This document shows, one piece after another, positions 6,861 to 13,800 of a stretch of 22,868 nucleotides of DNA. The stretch is taken from contig USLV01000005.1 in the NCBI GenBank assembly GCA_900555705.1, forward strand, positions 1 through 22,868, written 5' to 3'. A model generated the notes under the pieces. The model ran no database searches. It was given only the letters and a program-made list of their open reading frames with translations, and was not told where the DNA came from. This DNA is from an uncultured Oscillospiraceae bacterium. GTDB taxonomy: Bacteria > Bacillota > Clostridia > Oscillospirales > Acutalibacteraceae. Within the stretch, counting starts at the first letter, position 1; each line of letters starts with the position of its first letter. The translations under genes and the position numbers were made by a program.

Positions 6861-7897
6861 AGCCTCCTCCGCATTTCCGCAGGCGTCTTCGGGAGAAATC
6901 GCAGGGCCTGGAGCAGCAGAAAGGCCAGCGCCGTCCCCATATTCACGAAGAAAAGCCCGCCGTAATCGCGCGGCAGCAGCAGCTCCGCATAAACCGTGTC
7001 CACCCGGGACAGCAGCAGGAACAGCAGCTTCAAAAGTCCCACCGCGAGGAGAAAAAACAGGGTGGTCAGCGCCGCCGCCTCTCCCGCCAGCAGCGCAAAC
7101 AGTCGGCCCCGCCCGCAGCCAAGCAGGGCATAAACCCCGAACTGTCCCCGACGGCTCTCGAGATAGCTGAGATAGAGATAGGAAAGGTTCAGCATGCCGA
7201 GGGCGAGAACGGCCAGAATCAGCAGCATCTCCGTTGTGGGCTCCCCCGTCGGCGGCGCCTCCGGCAGCTCCCAGTCCGCCGTGCCGAATGTATCGGCGAG
7301 AAAGGCGACGAACGCCGACTGCCGGTCGCCGGTCAGCTCGGTGGCGGACACCACCATCACGCCGAGCAGGCCGTCGTATGACGGCAGCGCCGCAAACGGC
7401 ACCTCGATGCCGTTCCAGTCGGCTCCGGCGCCCAAAATCCGGAATGTCCGGCCGTTGATGTCATAGGTATCTCCCATATGGAGCTTTCGCTCCTCCAGCA
7501 GACTGTTCGGCAGGACCACATGTGTCTCGGTATCCTCCCGGCCCGGCCGTTCAAAATATTGTCCCAGCAACACCTTATAGGTCGTGGGCGGAGCACCGAT
7601 ATAATTCGCATAGACTATATCCCTGTCATTTTGCAAAACTACAGCCACGCGGCAGACCTCCGCATGCGCCGCCGTCGCCGCCAGCTTTGTTTCCAGCTCC
7701 CGCGCGTCCGCCAACGGCGCGAGATAGCTGCGGCGGCTCTCCGAAGAATAATCACGCTCCGCCTGTATACCGCGATAGAAATTCCAGGTAAAGCAGATCC
7801 CCATGATGGTTGCGACCGAAACGCCCGCCATCAGCAGGAAAAACAGCCGACGCCGGCGCAGCAGCGCCAGCAGGTTGAGCCACAGCAGCAAGGACAT
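6857..7897 (-). CDS. FtsX-like ABC transporter permease (second of two)
   Basis: First gene of the three-gene ABC operon. It shares the topology of its partner: a positively charged N-terminus (LLRRRR), one membrane segment (about residues 18-38), an extracytoplasmic domain and three C-terminal membrane segments (around TTEMLLILAVLALG, LFALLAGEAAALTTLFFLL and FFVNMGTALAFLLLQAL). The frame is open further upstream from a TTG at 7945. I chose the ATG at 7897 because it follows AAGGAGG and puts the first membrane helix near the N-terminus; the spacing of about 2 nt is unusually tight, so the start is only moderately certain. It gives 346 residues. Substrate unknown. Confidence 0.82.
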   Translation of the reverse strand: MSLLLWLNLLALLRRRRLFFLLMAGVSVATIMGICFTWNFYRGIQAERDYSSESRRSYLAPLADARELETKLAATAAHAEVCRVAVVLQNDRDIVYANYIGAPPTTYKVLLGQYFERPGREDTETHVVLPNSLLEERKLHMGDTYDINGRTFRILGAGADWNGIEVPFAALPSYDGLLGVMVVSATELTGDRQSAFVAFLADTFGTADWELPEAPPTGEPTTEMLLILAVLALGMLNLSYLYLSYLESRRGQFGVYALLGCGRGRLFALLAGEAAALTTLFFLLAVGLLKLLFLLLSRVDTVYAELLLPRDYGGLFFVNMGTALAFLLLQALRFLPKTPAEMRRRL

Positions 7898-7956
7898 CGC
7901 CTCCTTGTGTCGGAATATAGAGGTCGAGGGAAAGCCGTTTTCCAATCTGAAACATT

Positions 7957-8230
7957 ACCCTCGGTGAACAAGAGGAAACGCGGTTTTTCGGAGGGGAACA
8001 GACGCCCGACTGCGTTCTCCTCCTTGCCTGGCGGGAGCCAGGCGGCCTCGTCGGCCTTGTCGGCCGTCCGTTTTCCTCTCGAAAAACTCCATCGGACCTG
8101 CCCGGCGTGATGGAACGGTCGCAGACAAGGCCGCAGTACGATGGTGGGCTTGACGCCCATCGAGTGCGAGAACACTGTCTGCGGCGATTGCAGCCGCCGG
8201 CAGGCGCATTTTCCTTTGTCCACCGAGGGT
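7957..8230. repeat. 274-bp element with terminal inverted repeats and nested stems
   Basis: Both ends carry ACCCTCGGTG as a perfect 10-bp inverted repeat, extending with few mismatches to about 22 bp (7957-7978 against 8209-8230). Inside, mutually compatible stems are visible: a 10-bp helix 8052-8061/8124-8133, and hairpins at 8026-8043 (7 bp), 8139-8162 and 8181-8197 (5 bp). A further 8-bp match, 7983-7990 with 8080-8087, crosses the 10-bp helix and would be a pseudoknot or alternative pairing. No target-site duplication and no credible gene were seen. It fits a non-autonomous mobile element (MITE-like) or a structured non-coding RNA; strand is unknown. Copy number could not be tested. Confidence 0.55.
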
Positions 8231-8241
8231 GCTATTTGTAG

Positions 8242-8268
8242 ATTATCGCGTTTCGCATGATTTTTCAA
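8242..8268 (-). promoter_or_regulatory. Possible promoter for the ABC transporter operon
   Basis: Minus-strand TTGAAA (8268-8263), a 15-bp spacer and GATAAT (8247-8242) lie in the AT-rich stretch 8231-8340. The boxes are fair but the spacer is short. Transcription from here would run through the 274-bp structured element before the first permease gene. No other convincing promoter was seen in 7898-8340. Confidence 0.3.
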
Positions 8269-8340
8269 TATATTCTTTAAATTTCTATGAATCGTCAAAA
8301 TGCCATTATTTTATCTGTGTATATTTACCGAGTCGCATGC

Positions 8341-8379
8341 AAAAAACGCCCTGCGAACCGAGCGGTTCGCAGGGCGTTT
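8341..8379 (-). terminator. Intrinsic terminator after pnp
   Basis: Minus-strand arms AAACGCCCTGCGAACC and GGTTCGCAGGGCGTTT form a perfect 16-bp stem with a 4-nt loop, running into a T6 tract. It begins 20 nt after the pnp stop and closes the translation/RNA-decay gene cluster. Confidence 0.95.
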
Positions 8380-8398
8380 GGCGCAATATTATTTTGAA

Positions 8399-10600
8399 TC
8401 AGTCTTCCCGTCTCGGGCGGCGGTCACGGCCGCCGTCGCGACGGAAGCCACCCTCACGACGGGGCGGGCGGGGGCTGTCGGAGACGGTGTTCTCCGGCGT
8501 CAGGCCCTCGACCTCAATCAGCGCATCGCGGCGGGAGAGGTTGAGGCGGCCCTGCTCGTCGATCTCGGTCACCTTGACCAGCACCTGGTCGCCGACGTTG
8601 ACAACGTCCTCGACCTTCTCGACGCGCTTGACATCCAGACGGCTGATATGCACGAGCCCTTCCTTGCCGGGGGCGATCTCGACAAACGCACCGAAGGTCA
8701 TCAGACGGGTGACGCGTCCCTTATAGATCGCGCCGATCTCCGGGTCCTTCGCAATCGTCTCAACCACCATCAGCGCGCGCTTCGCGTCATCGCTGTTCAG
8801 CGCGGAGATGAAAATCGTGCCGTCCTCTTCGATGTCGATCTTGCAGTTGCACTCGGCCTGAATCTTCTGGATAACCGAGCCGCCCTTGCCGATGACCTCG
8901 CGGATTTTATCCACATCGATCTTGGTGGTCAGCATCTTGGGCGCATATTTCGACAGCTCCGGACGCACCTCGGGGATGGCCTTGAGCATGATCTCATCGA
9001 GAATGTAGAGACGGGCCTTGCCGGTCTTTTCCAGCGCCTCCTTGATGATGGCGGGGGTGAGGCCGTGCACCTTCAGATCCATCTGGATTGCGGTGATGCC
9101 CTTATGGGTGCCGCCGACCTTGAAGTCCATGTCACCGAAGAAGTCCTCGAGACCTTGGATATCCACCATCGTCATAAAGCGGTCGCCCTCGGTCACGAGG
9201 CCACAGGAGATACCCGCAACCGGTGCCTTAATCGGCACACCGGCATCCATCAGCGCGAGGGTCGAACCGCAGATCGACGCCTGGGAGGTGGAACCGTTGG
9301 AGGAGAGCACCTCGCTCACCAACCGCATCGTATAGGGGAAGTCCTCGACAGACGGCAGCACCGGCACAAGCGCCCGCTCCGCGAGCGCTCCATGGCCGAT
9401 CTCCCGACGGCCGGGGCCGCGGGAGGGCTTGGTCTCGCCGACCGAATAGGACGGGAAATTGTAGTGATGCATATAGCGCTTCTCGGTCTCATCGTCGATG
9501 CCGTCCAGCAGCTGGGCGTCGCCGGAGGAGCCGAGGGTGACGGTCGTCAGCACCTGCGTCTGGCCGCGGGTGAACATACCCGAGCCATGGGTGCGGGGCA
9601 GCAGGCCGACCTCGGCGGCCAGCGGGCGGATCTCATCGATGCCGCGGCCGTCCACACGCTTGCCGTCATCCAGCAGCCAGCGGCGGACAACATATTTCTG
9701 CAGCTTATACAGGCACTCCTCGAGCTTCATCTCCTGCTCGGGATACTGCTCATCAAAACGGGCGTGCACCTCTTCATAGACCGGCTTCAGCCGCTCATCG
9801 CGGATGCGCTTGTCGTCGGTATCGAGTGCCGCGCGCACCTTCTCGATCGCAAACTCCTTGACCGCCTCATACATCTCCGGATCGGGATCGTTGGAGGTGA
9901 AGGCAAATTTCGGCTTGCCGATCTCGTCGGCAATGCCCTGAATAAAGCGGACGATCTCCTGGTTGGCCTCGTGACCGGCCATGATACCGCCAAACATGGT
10001 GTCGTTATCAATTTCATTCGCACCGGCCTCAATCATCGCGACGAGATCAGCCGTCGAGGCGACGGTGACATGCATCTCGGAGCGCGCTTCCTGCTCGGCG
10101 GTCGGGTTGATGACATATTCGCCGTCGACAAGGCCGACGACAACGCCGGAGATCGGGCCGTCCCACGGGATGTCCGAGATGGAGATCGCGATGGAGGCGC
10201 CGATCATGGCGGTGGTCTCCGGCGGGCAGTCGGGATCGACCGACATCACGGTGCAGACGATCGAGACGTCGTTGCGCATATCCTTCGGGAACAGCGGACG
10301 GATCGGACGGTCGATCACGCGCGAAGTCAGGATCGCCTTCTCGCTCGGACGGCCCTCGCGGCGCTGGAAGGAGCCGGGGATTTTGCCGACGGAATAGAGC
10401 TTCTCCTCATAGTCCACCGACAGCGGGAAAAAGTCGACGCCGTCGCGCGGCTTCGCGGACGCGGTCACATTGCAGAGCACAACCGTCTCGCCATAGCGCA
10501 CGAGGCAGGAGCCGCTCGAGAGCTGGGCCATTTTGCCGGTCTCGACCACGAGCGGTCGACCGGCCAGCGTCGTTTCAAACACACGGTAATTTTCAAACAT
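8399..10600 (-). CDS. pnp: Polyribonucleotide nucleotidyltransferase (PNPase)
   Basis: Processive 3'-5' phosphorolytic exoribonuclease acting in mRNA decay and RNA quality control, normally a homotrimer. The ATG at 10600 behind GGAGGA gives 733 residues starting MFENYRVFETTLAG. It has the usual order: two RNase PH domains (second with DFFGDMDFKVGGTHKG, the catalytic Asp region), a KH domain with the GKGG loop (IREVIGKGGSVIQ), an S1 domain (GRVTRLMTFGAFVEI) and a basic Arg-rich tail. The open frame upstream of the ATG is not conserved-looking and was dropped. It follows rpsO, the classical rpsO-pnp pair, and is preceded by a long leader hairpin that may allow autoregulation. Confidence 0.97.
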   Translation of the reverse strand: MFENYRVFETTLAGRPLVVETGKMAQLSSGSCLVRYGETVVLCNVTASAKPRDGVDFFPLSVDYEEKLYSVGKIPGSFQRREGRPSEKAILTSRVIDRPIRPLFPKDMRNDVSIVCTVMSVDPDCPPETTAMIGASIAISISDIPWDGPISGVVVGLVDGEYVINPTAEQEARSEMHVTVASTADLVAMIEAGANEIDNDTMFGGIMAGHEANQEIVRFIQGIADEIGKPKFAFTSNDPDPEMYEAVKEFAIEKVRAALDTDDKRIRDERLKPVYEEVHARFDEQYPEQEMKLEECLYKLQKYVVRRWLLDDGKRVDGRGIDEIRPLAAEVGLLPRTHGSGMFTRGQTQVLTTVTLGSSGDAQLLDGIDDETEKRYMHHYNFPSYSVGETKPSRGPGRREIGHGALAERALVPVLPSVEDFPYTMRLVSEVLSSNGSTSQASICGSTLALMDAGVPIKAPVAGISCGLVTEGDRFMTMVDIQGLEDFFGDMDFKVGGTHKGITAIQMDLKVHGLTPAIIKEALEKTGKARLYILDEIMLKAIPEVRPELSKYAPKMLTTKIDVDKIREVIGKGGSVIQKIQAECNCKIDIEEDGTIFISALNSDDAKRALMVVETIAKDPEIGAIYKGRVTRLMTFGAFVEIAPGKEGLVHISRLDVKRVEKVEDVVNVGDQVLVKVTEIDEQGRLNLSRRDALIEVEGLTPENTVSDSPRPPRREGGFRRDGGRDRRPRRED

Positions 10601-10660
10601 TCTGTCATTCCTCCGATTACAGTGATGGTGGTTTCGCGTCGTCGGAGCGCCCGGCAGGCG

Positions 10661-10731
10661 TTTAGCAATAAAACCAACCGAACCGTTCCGCACAGGCGTT
10701 TGCACGCGGTTCGTCTCGTTTCACTGCTAAA
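10661..10731 (-). promoter_or_regulatory. Long leader hairpin upstream of pnp
   Basis: Minus-strand TTTAGCAGTGAAAC (from 10731) pairs over 14 positions, two of them G-U, with GTTTTATTGCTAAA (ending at 10661). A further CGAACC/GGTTCG helix of 6 bp lies inside. In Escherichia coli a comparable pnp leader stem is cut by RNase III and lets PNPase repress its own synthesis. Here the structure is seen and the role is by analogy. Confidence 0.6.
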
Positions 10732-10785
10732 AGCACCTTCCGGCCACGGCGGCGCAGCTTCGGAAAAGAGCGGGGAAATTGCAGG

Positions 10786-10818
10786 CTGAGGCAGACGGCT
10801 GTCCGCCGTCTGCCTCAG
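10786..10818 (-). other. 14-bp hairpin between rpsO and pnp, without T-tract
   Basis: CTGAGGCAGACGGC (10786-10799) and its exact reverse complement (10805-10818) flank a 5-nt loop, starting 8 nt after the rpsO stop. Neither strand has a T-run next to the stem, so it is not a standard intrinsic terminator. It may be a processing or mRNA-stability hairpin, or a partial terminator adjusting pnp relative to rpsO. Confidence 0.7.
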
Positions 10819-10826
10819 ATTGCGAC

Positions 10827-11093
10827 TTACTTCCGGATGCCGAGCTTCTCGATAATCGCACGATAGCGCTCGATGTCCTTCTTCTGCAGGTAGTTGAGCA
10901 GGTTGCGGCGATGGCCGACCATCTTCAACAGACCGCGGCGGGAGTGGTGGTCCTTCTTGTGCACCTTCAGGTGCTCGGTCAGATCGCCGATTCTCTTGGT
11001 CAGAACCGCAATCTGTACCTCAGGCGAACCGGTGTCACCCTCGTGGGTGGCATACTCCTTCATAATCGCGGTTTTCTCCTCAGGCAGCATCAT
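10827..11093 (-). CDS. rpsO: 30S ribosomal protein S15
   Basis: Small-subunit protein that binds the central domain of 16S rRNA early in assembly. It has 88 residues, the family size. Diagnostic stretches are [10 protein letters not shown], the RNA-binding [12 protein letters not shown], and [10 protein letters not shown] near the C-terminus. Two successive ATGs occur at the start; 11093 is the first, behind AGAGGTG. A strong dedicated promoter (11214-11242) and a structured leader precede it, and pnp follows. Confidence 0.98.
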   Translation of the reverse strand: MMLPEEKTAIMKEYATHEGDTGSPEVQIAVLTKRIGDLTEHLKVHKKDHHSRRGLLKMVGHRRNLLNYLQKKDIERYRAIIEKLGIRK

Positions 11094-11143
11094 AACTTTT
11101 CACCTCTTTTTCAAATTTCCGCCGAACCCAGCGCAGGGAACCG

Positions 11144-11207
11144 ATGCTTCCCCAAAAGGGGCATACTCCGCTGTCCGGGTAAGGGGATGGCATGTCACAA
11201 AACATGC
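11144..11207 (-). promoter_or_regulatory. Structured rpsO 5' leader
   Basis: The roughly 115-nt leader holds two clear hairpins: GCATGT/ACATGC with a 6-nt loop (11190-11207), and ATGC-CCC-TTTT-GGG-GAA-GCAT (11144-11164). S15 is known to repress its own mRNA by binding leader structures in several bacteria, so this is a plausible S15-binding leader. No specific consensus could be matched by eye. Confidence 0.4.
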
Positions 11208-11213
11208 AGGGTT

Positions 11214-11242
11214 AGTATACCACGGGCGCGACGCTTTGTAAA
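11214..11242 (-). promoter_or_regulatory. Sigma-A promoter of rpsO-pnp
   Basis: Minus-strand TTTACA (11242-11237), a 17-bp spacer and TATACT (11219-11214). It lies just after the ribF stop codon and drives rpsO separately from the upstream nusA-infB cluster. Confidence 0.85.
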
Positions 11243-11259
11243 GAGCGATTTTCCGGATT

Positions 11260-12849
11260 TTACCGGTTTTCTCCGGCTTTTTCCGGCAACATCGCAAGCA
11301 GCTCGCGCAAGGAGCGGATTTCCTGCGCTCCAGCCGGGTGGATATCCCGGCCGAACGCATTGATATAGATCGGCCGCATGCCCGCCGCCCGCGCGCCATC
11401 GATATCGTTGACCGGATGATCCCCTACATAGACGCAGCGCCCACAGGCGACGCCGAGGCGCGCGGCCGTCCGTCGGAACAGCTCCGGTTCCGGCTTGTGC
11501 ACCCGTTCATCTCCGGACACCACGGCGATGTCGAGCAACGGCCGCAGGCCGCTGATATCCAGCTTGCGGTTCTGCTGCACAGCGGGGCCGTTTGTGATGA
11601 CCCCGAGCCGGTAGCCGCGCGCCCGCAACGCCCGCAGCACCTCCTCCGCCTCGGGGAACAGAGCGGTATAGTCGGGAAAACGCAGTTGGAACTCCCGGAT
11701 GATCTCCGCTACCGGCGGCGCTTCCCGCCAGTCCCAGCGCGCCACCAGTCCGGAGAAATAATCCTCATAGCGGACATAGCCGCCGTTGTTGAGACGGAGC
11801 ATCTCCTCCGTCCGAGCCTGTTTTGCCTCTTGGGAAAGAGAGGGGAAATATTTTTCGAGGAACCAGGCACAGAACCGCCGGAAAGCGGCCGCCCTGTCCT
11901 GCAACGTATCGTCGAAGTCGAAGAGAACGGCTTGTACCGTCTCGCCCTCTTCCCCCATCACCGCCGTCCGTGCCGCTTCTCCATCCGCGAGAATCTGTCG
12001 GCGCAGCGTCTCCACCGATGGGAATCGGGTCTCCGGCCGCAGAAACACCACCGGCATCACCGGTACCTGCCGGCCATAGAGGTCACCGCTGAAGGGGGGG
12101 ATCCAGGTCTCCGCCAATGGCGCGGTCTCCCCGACCGTCGGATGCACACCGATGTTGGTGACACCGTAGGTAACCCGGCCGTCGATCAGCACCGCCGAGG
12201 CATAGACCCCGAAGCGAGGCCGGATGAGCTCCGGCGATAGCGGTTGGTTGATGGTCGGCGTGCCGAGCGTCCGCCCAAGATGCTGACCGTCCACCACTGT
12301 CGCATCAATCGTAAAAGAACGTCCCAGCAGCCGTCCCGCCGCCTGCATCTCCCCTTGCTCAATCAGCACACGGATACGGCTCGAGCTGACCGGTTCCCCG
12401 TCCGCCATCACCGGCTCGACCGCCATCAGCCGAATGCCATATTGCTCGCAGAGCTGCCGGAGCAGCGCGACATCCCCTGCGCCATCCCGTCCAAACCGGA
12501 AATTATACCCACAGCAGACGACTGTCGCGCCGAGCGATTTCCAAAGCACCCGCCGCACAAATTCCTCCGGGGACAGCTCCCGCAGCGCAGAAAAATCCGC
12601 GGCAAACAGTTCCTCCACCCCGAGCGCCGCCAACGCCGTCTCCCGCGCCTCATCGGTCATCAACTTTCCGGCCGCCGTCTTTTGCGGTAGCTCCGCGAAG
12701 GTGAAAACCGCCGGTGTCGCGTCCGCCACCCCGACGGCGCGGGAAATCACCGCGCGATGCCCAATATGGACGCCGTCGAAAAAGCCCAGCGCAACAGCAC
12801 GCGGGCGGACAGGAATCGGTTCTATTGTCGGATAGGCATAGGTCTGCAT
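11260..12849 (-). CDS. ribF: Riboflavin kinase/FAD synthetase fused to a HAD-family hydrolase
   Basis: A 529-residue fusion. Residues 1 to about 295 are bifunctional RibF, making FMN then FAD from riboflavin. The nucleotidyltransferase part has GFFDGVHIGH (22-31) and SSSRIR (155-160). The riboflavin kinase part has GRTLGTPTINQ and YGVTNIGVHPTVGE. From about residue 305 a complete HAD domain follows: motif I DFDDT (311-315), ITNGP, a HKPEPELF lysine motif and VGDHPVNDIDGA. RibF proteins are normally about 310 residues, so the second half is an extra domain in frame with no stop between. The ATG at 12849 follows GGAGG. It lies between truB and rpsO, the usual ribF location. The HAD substrate is unknown; FMN or a riboflavin-pathway phosphate would make sense. 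Confidence 0.92.
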   Translation of the reverse strand: MQTYAYPTIEPIPVRPRAVALGFFDGVHIGHRAVISRAVGVADATPAVFTFAELPQKTAAGKLMTDEARETALAALGVEELFAADFSALRELSPEEFVRRVLWKSLGATVVCCGYNFRFGRDGAGDVALLRQLCEQYGIRLMAVEPVMADGEPVSSSRIRVLIEQGEMQAAGRLLGRSFTIDATVVDGQHLGRTLGTPTINQPLSPELIRPRFGVYASAVLIDGRVTYGVTNIGVHPTVGETAPLAETWIPPFSGDLYGRQVPVMPVVFLRPETRFPSVETLRRQILADGEAARTAVMGEEGETVQAVLFDFDDTLQDRAAAFRRFCAWFLEKYFPSLSQEAKQARTEEMLRLNNGGYVRYEDYFSGLVARWDWREAPPVAEIIREFQLRFPDYTALFPEAEEVLRALRARGYRLGVITNGPAVQQNRKLDISGLRPLLDIAVVSGDERVHKPEPELFRRTAARLGVACGRCVYVGDHPVNDIDGARAAGMRPIYINAFGRDIHPAGAQEIRSLRELLAMLPEKAGENR

Positions 12850-12869
12850 GGTTGCCTCCAAATACAGGG

Positions 12870-12921
12870 GTATATTTTCGCTCTGTATATTTTATATGGA
12901 AATATACGATTTATTCGTCAA
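12870..12921 (-). promoter_or_regulatory. AT-rich truB-ribF junction with three spaced octamers and a weak promoter
   Basis: GTATATTT occurs on the plus strand at 12870-12877 and 12885-12892, and its reverse complement AAATATAC at 12900-12907, so the copies begin exactly 15 bp apart. They overlap a possible minus-strand promoter, TTGACG (12921-12916) and TATAAA (12896-12891), with a long 19-bp spacer. This could give ribF its own regulated promoter. The repeats are seen; the function is a guess. Confidence 0.35.
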
Positions 12922-13796
12922 AACAGCTTGAGAACCCGCAGTTCTCCCTCGCGCGGCTCGCCAAGTCCAAGAAAAGCGCCGTCGGCACCGTAGACCCGCA
13001 CACGGTCGGTCACCGGCTGACACAGACGTTCGAGAGACAGCGCACCGCCGTTTTGAAACCGGATCGCCTGTTTTTCCGTCACCCGCACCGTCGGGAAAAC
13101 CGCGAATGCGGTCTCGACCGGCCGCAGGCGATCGACAAGCGTGCCCGCCTCCGCCAGTTCGCGCGCCTCCGCCAGCGTGATACAGTCCGTCTCGGTAAAA
13201 CCCGCAGCCATCGTCCGTCGCAGTCCAGTCATCACCGCGCCGCAGCCCAACACCCGGCCGAGGTCGTCACAGAGGGAACGAATATACGTCCCTTTCGAAC
13301 AGTGGCAGTCCAGCGTCAGCTCTCCCGCTGCCGGGTCATAGTCCAGCAGCTCGAGGGAATGGATCGTGACCGGCCGAGCCTCCCGCTCGATCTCGATCCC
13401 CTGCCGCGCCAGCTCATACAGCCGGACGCCGTCTTTTTTCAGCGCCGAGGTCATCGGCGGCACCTGCCGAATCGCCCCGCGAAAGGCCGGGAGCGCCGCC
13501 TCGATATCGCTGAGAGCAGGCAGGGAAGCACCGGTCTCTTCCACCGCGCCCCAGACATCCAGCGTATCGCTGACGAATCCAAAGCGCAGCGTGGCATGAT
13601 ATCGCTTGTCGTGCACCGGCAGCAGCTCCAGCGCGCGCGTCGCATGGCCCGCCAAAAGCGGCAAAACGCCGGTCGCCATCGGGTCAAGCGTACCGGCGTG
13701 TCCTATTTTTTTGGTGCCCAGCAGGCGGCGAAACACCGCACAGCAGGCGAAGGAGGTCATCTCCGGCGGCTTGTCCAGACAGAGGATGCCGTTCAT
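12918..13796 (-). CDS. truB: tRNA pseudouridine(55) synthase
   Basis: Converts uridine 55 in the T-loop of tRNAs to pseudouridine. The 292-residue protein has the family start MNGILCLDKPPEMTSF, the catalytic segment GHAGTLDPMATGVLP with nucleophile Asp38, then RYHATLRFGFVSDTLD and, near the middle, GTYIRSLCDDLG. The ATG at 13796 lies 4 nt after the nrnA stop and uses a GGAGG site inside the end of nrnA, so the two are tightly coupled. Standard position between rbfA/nrnA and ribF. Confidence 0.97.
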   Translation of the reverse strand: MNGILCLDKPPEMTSFACCAVFRRLLGTKKIGHAGTLDPMATGVLPLLAGHATRALELLPVHDKRYHATLRFGFVSDTLDVWGAVEETGASLPALSDIEAALPAFRGAIRQVPPMTSALKKDGVRLYELARQGIEIEREARPVTIHSLELLDYDPAAGELTLDCHCSKGTYIRSLCDDLGRVLGCGAVMTGLRRTMAAGFTETDCITLAEARELAEAGTLVDRLRPVETAFAVFPTVRVTEKQAIRFQNGGALSLERLCQPVTDRVRVYGADGAFLGLGEPREGELRVLKLF

Positions 13797-13800
13797 ACGC

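Noticed and set aside
7957..8230. RNase P RNA, 6S RNA or tmRNA
   Set aside because: The element is strongly structured, but I could not find the conserved RNase P core (GAGGAAAGTCC-like), a tmRNA tag frame or the single long 6S bubble; identity is left open.
7831..8298. Minus-strand open frame of 155 codons across the 274-bp element
   Set aside because: It passes through the inverted-repeat element and into the permease gene in the wrong frame, with no ribosome site; the nested stems explain the sequence better than a protein.
8300..10789. Very long plus-strand open frame (829 codons) opposite pnp
   Set aside because: It mirrors the third-codon GC bias of pnp, has no ribosome site or recognisable domain, and its sequence is low-complexity His/Arg/Leu/Asp-rich as expected for an antisense shadow.
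12850..12917. FMN riboswitch upstream of ribF
   Set aside because: The gap to truB is only 68 bp, too short for the conserved multi-helix FMN aptamer.
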